Source: Jaltomata sinuosa
Taxonomy: Eukaryota > Streptophyta > Magnoliopsida > Solanales > Solanaceae
Length of the DNA: 64,000 bases
Reading direction: 5' to 3'
Assembly: GCA_003996215.1 (NCBI GenBank)
Contig: QJPP01001557.1
Coordinates: 186,001-250,000 of the forward strand
The stretch's first letter is position 1. Every line of letters begins with the position of its first letter. Shown piece after piece: positions 58,861-64,000 of the stretch. Under the pieces are notes generated by a model. The model did no database searches and was not told where the DNA came from. It saw only the letters and a list, made by a program, of their open reading frames with translations. The position numbers and the translations under genes were made by a program.

Positions 58861-60079
58861 ACAAGTTTTATTCATGAATAATATATTTATCACACACTTT
58901 AAGACTCTTATAATTCATAATGTAGATTTCTTGCTAAACAAGAATAATACATTTAAGACACTTATAATATATCTATATTGCATGCATAATTCACTTTTAA
59001 TACATAATGCAGATTTAGCTGATGGTATTATAGTATTGCTATGTATTGCTATAGATGGTAATAAATAAAAAGTATATTTAAAAACAATAATTATTTGTTA
59101 AAAAGTACTCATCCAAGTAATTTTTTTTAAAAAAAATTGTGATTGACACAATTAATATTAAGATTTCATTTCTCACACAAAAGTAAACCCAAAATTTGAG
59201 GACCCAAAAGTATAAGATTTTGAACGTACCTTCTCGAACCGTACGCCACATTATATTAGCATGATTAGAAGTCATAATTTTCTCATGAATCGTACACAAA
59301 AAAAACTACGAATCTAAGCACAAAACATGAAGTAAGAAGAGATTTTCTAGACTTTGGCTGGCATTTAGATTTTAGACCCACAAAGTATCTTAGCAGGTTG
59401 GCAATTTGCACTAATAATCATTCTGTATTCAATGGATGATACATTATTTTCAATAATTATAGAAATATATTAAGTTTCGAAACCCAGAAAATTGCTAGTT
59501 TAGTGTTCCTTTGCCGGTTGGTAGACCCTCAAAACTGCAATTTGCAAACACAAATTTCCATGGGAATCAAATAAATGTACTTCAGATTGTGATCCAAATC
59601 ACATTTAGATGCACTGGAATTTGATCTAAAATTTACGTCATATATCATCACTGTTTTGGTTGTTAATGGAATATAAATAAATAATCCATTGGAACAGACA
59701 TGCATCAAATTCAAAGACCAACTGATAGACAAGAGCAATTAAATGCACGTGCATGCATCAATAGATTTACTGTACTCACTTCAAAAATAAACATGTATAC
59801 CAACTAATAATAGAGTATTTAAAACTCCTACTACTACTAGAAAATCAAAATTAGGGATGGACATACTTCATCGTTAATCTTATTTAGTGATGAATTAGAG
59901 ATAGATAATCATCCAAAATTATGTTATCTCTTTTAGTACACTATTTATGTGTCTTATCTATCAATATCAAGATTAACAATGAAGGAACTAATTTAGGAAC
60001 TTTACAATATTTATACTTTCAAAAAAAATAAAAAATTAAGGGCAAAATTATAAAATTTTAATTAACTCTATCTTGGTTT
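58861..60079. other. AT-rich region, no gene seen
   Basis: Only short open stretches without recognisable motifs. Near 59828-60010 a CTACTAGAAAATCAAAATTA start resembles the end of a CACTA-type MITE, but no partner end was found. Confidence 0.45.
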
Positions 60080-61315
60080 TATAAATTGACAAACAATTTG
60101 GGACAAATATTTCTAATAATGTGGACAAGTGATACAGGATGGACGTGGAAACCCCATTCCGCTTGTTCCCGGAGGTTTTCTGAGGGAGTGTAAGGCCGAT
60201 ATCTCTCTTTCAACGGCTTTAGGTCAAAGTCCATGCTTCTTTTTCTGTTACTTTGGATTATCGACCTTGTATACATAGGTGCAACCAACTAGTCATCTTA
60301 ACCTATAATTTTAGATTCGTACCTGTTGTGGACGTCTTCTCATGTCATTGTCGAGAATTTCAATAAATTCTTGTTTTAGTTTTAGAGAAGCACTGGAGCT
60401 TCTAGGGTTGAGCACTTTGGTGAAAGCTTTCGATGCCACTCGTCTGGAACTGAAAGTAGCAGCATCCTTTCCCTTGGAAGTGTATCACGAATTCTCAGAG
60501 CGGCTCGTTGTCTCCTTAAGCAATTTTGAAGATGTTGGCTTTCCTTGCTTGCACCTTTTTGACTCCGGCGTATGCTTGCACAAAGAAATCTGCAAGATGT
60601 TCAAAAACAATTGATGGAATGCTCGGGTAACATGGAATACCACATCATGTCCCCTTTAGTCAATGTCTCCCCAAACTTTTTGAGTAGAACTGATCTCACC
60701 TTGTTCGATTGCAAGTCATTGCTTTTTATTGCTCATTTATAGGTGGTCACATGTTCTTGCGGATTAGTGGTCTCGTTGTACTTCAGGATATTTGGCATTT
60801 TAAATCACTTGAGAAGCATTTTCTGGGCCGTGCTCGGAGGGAATGCTTATATGTATCTCCTCGAATTTGAGCCTTTTAGGATTGGTGGAGCTCCTGGAAT
60901 CTGGTCCACGAGGGCATGAAACTCTTTTTCATTTTGATCCACCTTGCTATCAAGCGTCTTCAAGTAATCTAGGATTTTGGACCAGTCCTTGCTGTTGGGA
61001 GGGGGGTTGGTTTCTCCTTAGTCCTCGTCTCATGTTTGGTGAGGTGACTCCATAAGTGGTGCCTGTAGGTCTAGGGTGGCCTTATCTTGTAAGCTCATTT
61101 TTTTTATAAGAGTTCAGTATAGCAAAGAATTTTGCAAAATTAATCTATGTTGCCTTGGCGGCATTTTGGTCATTGTTGCTTTCGTCATGATGGGTGTGAT
61201 TTTTAACGTGAACTCTTTTATTCGTTCTCCACAATGATTGGATCGACTCCTTCAACAGTCGAATTATTCTGAACAGGGTCAACATTCATGTTGATTTGAT
61301 TCTCAGTCTCAGCCA
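60080..61315 (-). pseudogene. Ty3/gypsy gag fragment (Tat-like), minus strand
   Basis: On the minus strand, start MAETENQINMNVDPVQNN at about 61315, about 90 bases after a primer-site-like sequence. Then NPPPNSKDWSKILDYLKTLD, FKMPNILKYNETTNPQEHVT (about 60810-60750), VLLKKFGETLTKGT, a stretch with FVQAYAGVKKVQARKANIF, and finally LKPLKERYRPYTPSENLREQ (open 60288-60079). Many stops and shifts. The order fits a Retrotrans_gag capsid domain; lineage is inferred from residue pattern only. The rest of the element is absent. Confidence 0.65.
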
Positions 61316-61402
61316 TCTTCCTAGAGGGTTTCACTTCACAAAAAATATGAAATTTTGTTAGTAAAGATGTTAAGCGACCAAACCAATACCACAATTATTC
61401 TT

Positions 61403-61424
61403 AGCTCCACAGTGGCCATCAAAC
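61403..61424 (-). other. Possible primer binding site of the Tat-like element
   Basis: Minus strand GATGGCCACTGTGGAGCT directly after the LTR end; it resembles the TGGCGACTC-type sites used by Tat/Ogre elements, but is diverged. Confidence 0.35.
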
Positions 61425-61745
61425 TGTTCACCCCAAAAAAGGTACAACTGAATTTATTAGTATGATTTAAAGGATAAGAGGTCCTGATTTGATCAGGCAT
61501 AGCAAAAATAAAATATAATACTGTAAAGTAAAGTAAGAGAAGTGTCAGATGTAAATAAGGAGAGAAATGATAGAGCTGGAGCTAATAAAGATTGCAGAGG
61601 ATCGTAAGTAATCTGATGAGTGCTTGGTTATTATTATACTTAAAAGGATCTATAACCTGTTACAGATAATGAAAAAAATCAAATTGCAATAATACTAAAT
61701 ATGATTGACTTGTATTTAGATAGTTGTGATTTTTTGTGTCATGCG

Positions 61746-61780
<35 letters not shown>

Positions 61781-62114
61781 TGTAATTACATGATCTTATA
61801 TAGGGGTTCAACTTCAATCGTGGAATTCTACACATTAAATTCCTTCATTAACATCTGATTAAATGCCATTGACTGATAAATAAGTAATGATTCACATTGT
61901 ACAAGGATCGGTTATGTAACAACTGACAACGACTAGCGTAAGATAGTTGACTTTACTCTGGACTAAGATATTCTCTCGAAGCAGTATATGAACCTTTGTT
62001 GTGTATGGACCTTTGTGGTGCTCTTTGTGTGATTCGGTTCTTATTATCTTGGCCCACATAGTCGTGACCTATAATTGAGTTCTATTAGCTAGAGGTACGT
62101 GGCATGTTTCTAAC
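61425..62114 (-). repeat. LTR of the Tat-like element, 690 bp
   Basis: Plus-strand ends TGTTCACCCC and TTTCTAACA, i.e. TG...CA on both strands. A minus-strand TATA box CTATATAAGA (about 61794-61803) fits an LTR promoter driving gag at 61315. Contains a TG microsatellite (61748-61777). No second LTR in the window, so the right end rests on the sequence pattern only. Confidence 0.55.
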
Positions 62115-62826
62115 ATGTCCATGTGTTAGAGGCTACTTTTGTCCTATACAATACCAAGGATCTATATATTATGACTTTATTCTTCAAATTTCTAAACTTT
62201 TACCCATTACACAAATCTAATAGAACTTCATAAAATCTGAATGCACTAAATTACTCAATATGTGAGCTTCATTTGCTCTTTCTTAACTCATTCACCACTA
62301 TAAATCCTTTAACAAAAGGTTTGTGGCCTCATACCCCATACCTTTAAACCATAAATCACTGAGTGCAATACCTAGTTATGTCTTTAGCAATCTCAAAGGT
62401 AATAAATACTACTATTCACTTGCCTTGCCACACATAAGTTTTTTCAAGTTACCCATATCCGACATTCTCTATCCAGCTTATCTAACCAATTTCACATCCA
62501 AGCCACGTATATTACTTCCTTCACCAATCAAATTTAGCTCATTAACTTGTAGATGCTATGAAATTACACACCTTAGTATACTATGAACCATCTTCCCATC
62601 GATCTTATCACGTCATTCATCTGAAATTCAAACCTTATGATTACCAGTCTCAAAACCACCATGAAACTTACCATAACTCTTGCTAAAAAATGTTGATACA
62701 ATTTCTTTTCCATTCATACTCAACAATCTACACACTATATAATTAACGCAAGATAGTGTCACCAAAATCCGTACAAGACTCAAGTAAAAATCTTGATTTG
62801 ATTGTCACCATCAGTTCTTGCCAATG
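62115..62826. other. Unassigned AT-rich sequence
   Basis: The open stretch 62323-62586 shows no known motif and no splice or promoter context; not called as a gene. Confidence 0.5.
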
Positions 62827-64000
62827 AATCAACAACAACAACAACAATGATAACAACAACAACAACATACCCAATGTATTCCCATAAATTAGGGTATGGG
62901 GAGGGTAGAATGTATGCAGACCGTACCTTTACCTCAGAGGTGAAGTAAAGAGGTTATTTTTGATAGATCCTTGGTTCAAAACAAAAGATAACCAAACAAA
63001 TATGTAATGAGAGTACAAGCGCCTATAAAAGAAAATAACAAATAGTCACAAAACTATACTACAATAAAAATAATACTATAATCCAATTACACGAAGCACT
63101 AGCAAGTAGCAGAAGCTAGCGAAATAAAACTACAAGATTAGTCCTAAAACTACTAAAAAAGATATAAGACACTGCACTCCTCCCTACTAGCATGATACAA
63201 AACTACCTACTAACCTTTTACCCTAATTCGTGCCCTCCACACCTTTCTATCTAAGATCATGTCCTCAGTAAGCTGCAACTGTATCAAATATTATCTAATC
63301 ACCTCTCTCCAATATTTTTTTGGTCAACCCAATCTCTCCTAAAACCATCCATATCTAGCCTCTCACACTGCTACACAGGGACCTCCGTGAATCTCCCTAT
63401 CACATACCCAAACTATCTCAACCTCACTTTCCGTATCTTGTCTTTCACTGAAGACACTCTCACCTTGTCTCGAATATCATCATTCTGAATCCTATCCCTC
63501 CTAGTAAACCCACAAATCTAAAGCAACATCCCCATCTCATCCACTTTCATCTTCTGAATATGAGAGATATTAACCGGCCAACACTCTACCCCATATAACA
63601 TAGTCGATCTAACTGCCACTCTATGGAACTTGTATTTCAGTTTAGGAGAAACCTTCTCATCACACAAGACCCCAAATATGAGCTTCCATTTTATCCACCC
63701 TGTACCAATACGATGGGTAACATCCTCGTCAATTTCACCATCTCCCTGGATGATCGATCCAAAGTACTTGAAGCTACCTCTCTTTTGGATAACATGCGTA
63801 TCAAGCCTCACTTCCACGTTATCTCAAGTGTTACTTAACTGAACTTGCACTCTAAATATTTTGTCTTAGTTCTACTCAATCTAAACCCTTTAGACTCCAG
63901 GGTCTGTCTCCAAACCTCCAACTTGTCAACTCCTTTGCAGGTTTCCTCAATCAAAACTACGTCGTCCGCAAATAATATACACCAGGGCACCTCACCTTGA
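62827..64000 (-). mobile_element. RTE-type LINE, 3' part, minus strand
   Basis: Minus strand from the window edge: PWCILFADDVVLIEET (about 64000-63940, the catalytic FADD), SKGFRLSRTKTKYLECKF, then after a shift DTHVIQKRGSFKYFGSIIQGDGEID, HRIGTGWIKWKLIFGVLCDEKV and STMLYGVECWPV (63817-63518), a degenerate C-terminus to about 63330, a 3' untranslated region and a TTG-repeat tail (CAA on the plus strand, 62827-62865). The 3' end is shared in sequence with TTG-tailed Solanaceae SINEs. The element continues past base 64000. Confidence 0.85.

Noticed and set aside
62323..62586. 87-codon open stretch
   Set aside because: Unremarkable composition in AT-rich DNA, no recognisable domain.

Overview
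This is a piece of a plant nuclear chromosome, almost certainly from a nightshade (Solanaceae). The evidence is one intact intron-containing photosynthesis gene (psbO, 40170-42603), a tRNA-derived SINE, an RTE-type LINE with a TTG-repeat tail, TRIM and CACTA elements of types common in nightshades, and several Ty3/gypsy elements with initiator-Met-tRNA primer sites. Genus is not resolved by eye (Solanum, Capsicum or a relative). There are no bacterial operons, rRNA genes or CRISPR arrays.

Layout. 1-31612 is a nest of decayed Ty3/gypsy elements. A block holding a gag fragment, the 5' end of an HD-ZIP class IV homeobox gene and a chromovirus-like element (called E1 here) occurs twice about 11.1 kb apart (1-10243 and 11115-31612). 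Each homeobox copy is broken in its own way. The second E1 copy is interrupted by a 2.4-kb solo LTR (17488-19866) and by a complete 9.6-kb element (E2, 21751-31324) with a perfect 5-bp target duplication.

31613-40169 holds AT-rich repeats, a 1.86-kb terminal-inverted-repeat element containing an array of palindromes (32466-34325) and itself interrupted by a hAT element with tRNA-like boxes (33091-33474), a 5'-truncated L1 LINE with an RNase H domain (about 35100-38824), and a SINE inserted in a MITE (39089-39934). 40170-42603 is psbO, the only host gene judged functional; it encodes the 33-kDa manganese-stabilising protein of photosystem II and carries a MITE in intron 2.

42604-56753 contains a Stowaway-like MITE, an LTR remnant, a Ty1/copia remnant split by a 3.75-kb CACTA element (45251-49002), an RTE LINE fragment split by a nearly complete minus-strand Ty1/copia element (50094-54992), and a minus-strand TRIM (55575-56753). 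56754-64000 has a MITE, a 1.5-kb foldback element, a minus-strand Ty3 LTR plus gag fragment (about 60080-62114) and the 3' end of a minus-strand RTE LINE (62827-64000).

Apart from psbO the window is a layered record of insertions. Several layers can be ordered because the target-site duplications are visible. Coordinates of element ends are read by eye; percent identities are approximate and are labelled as such.
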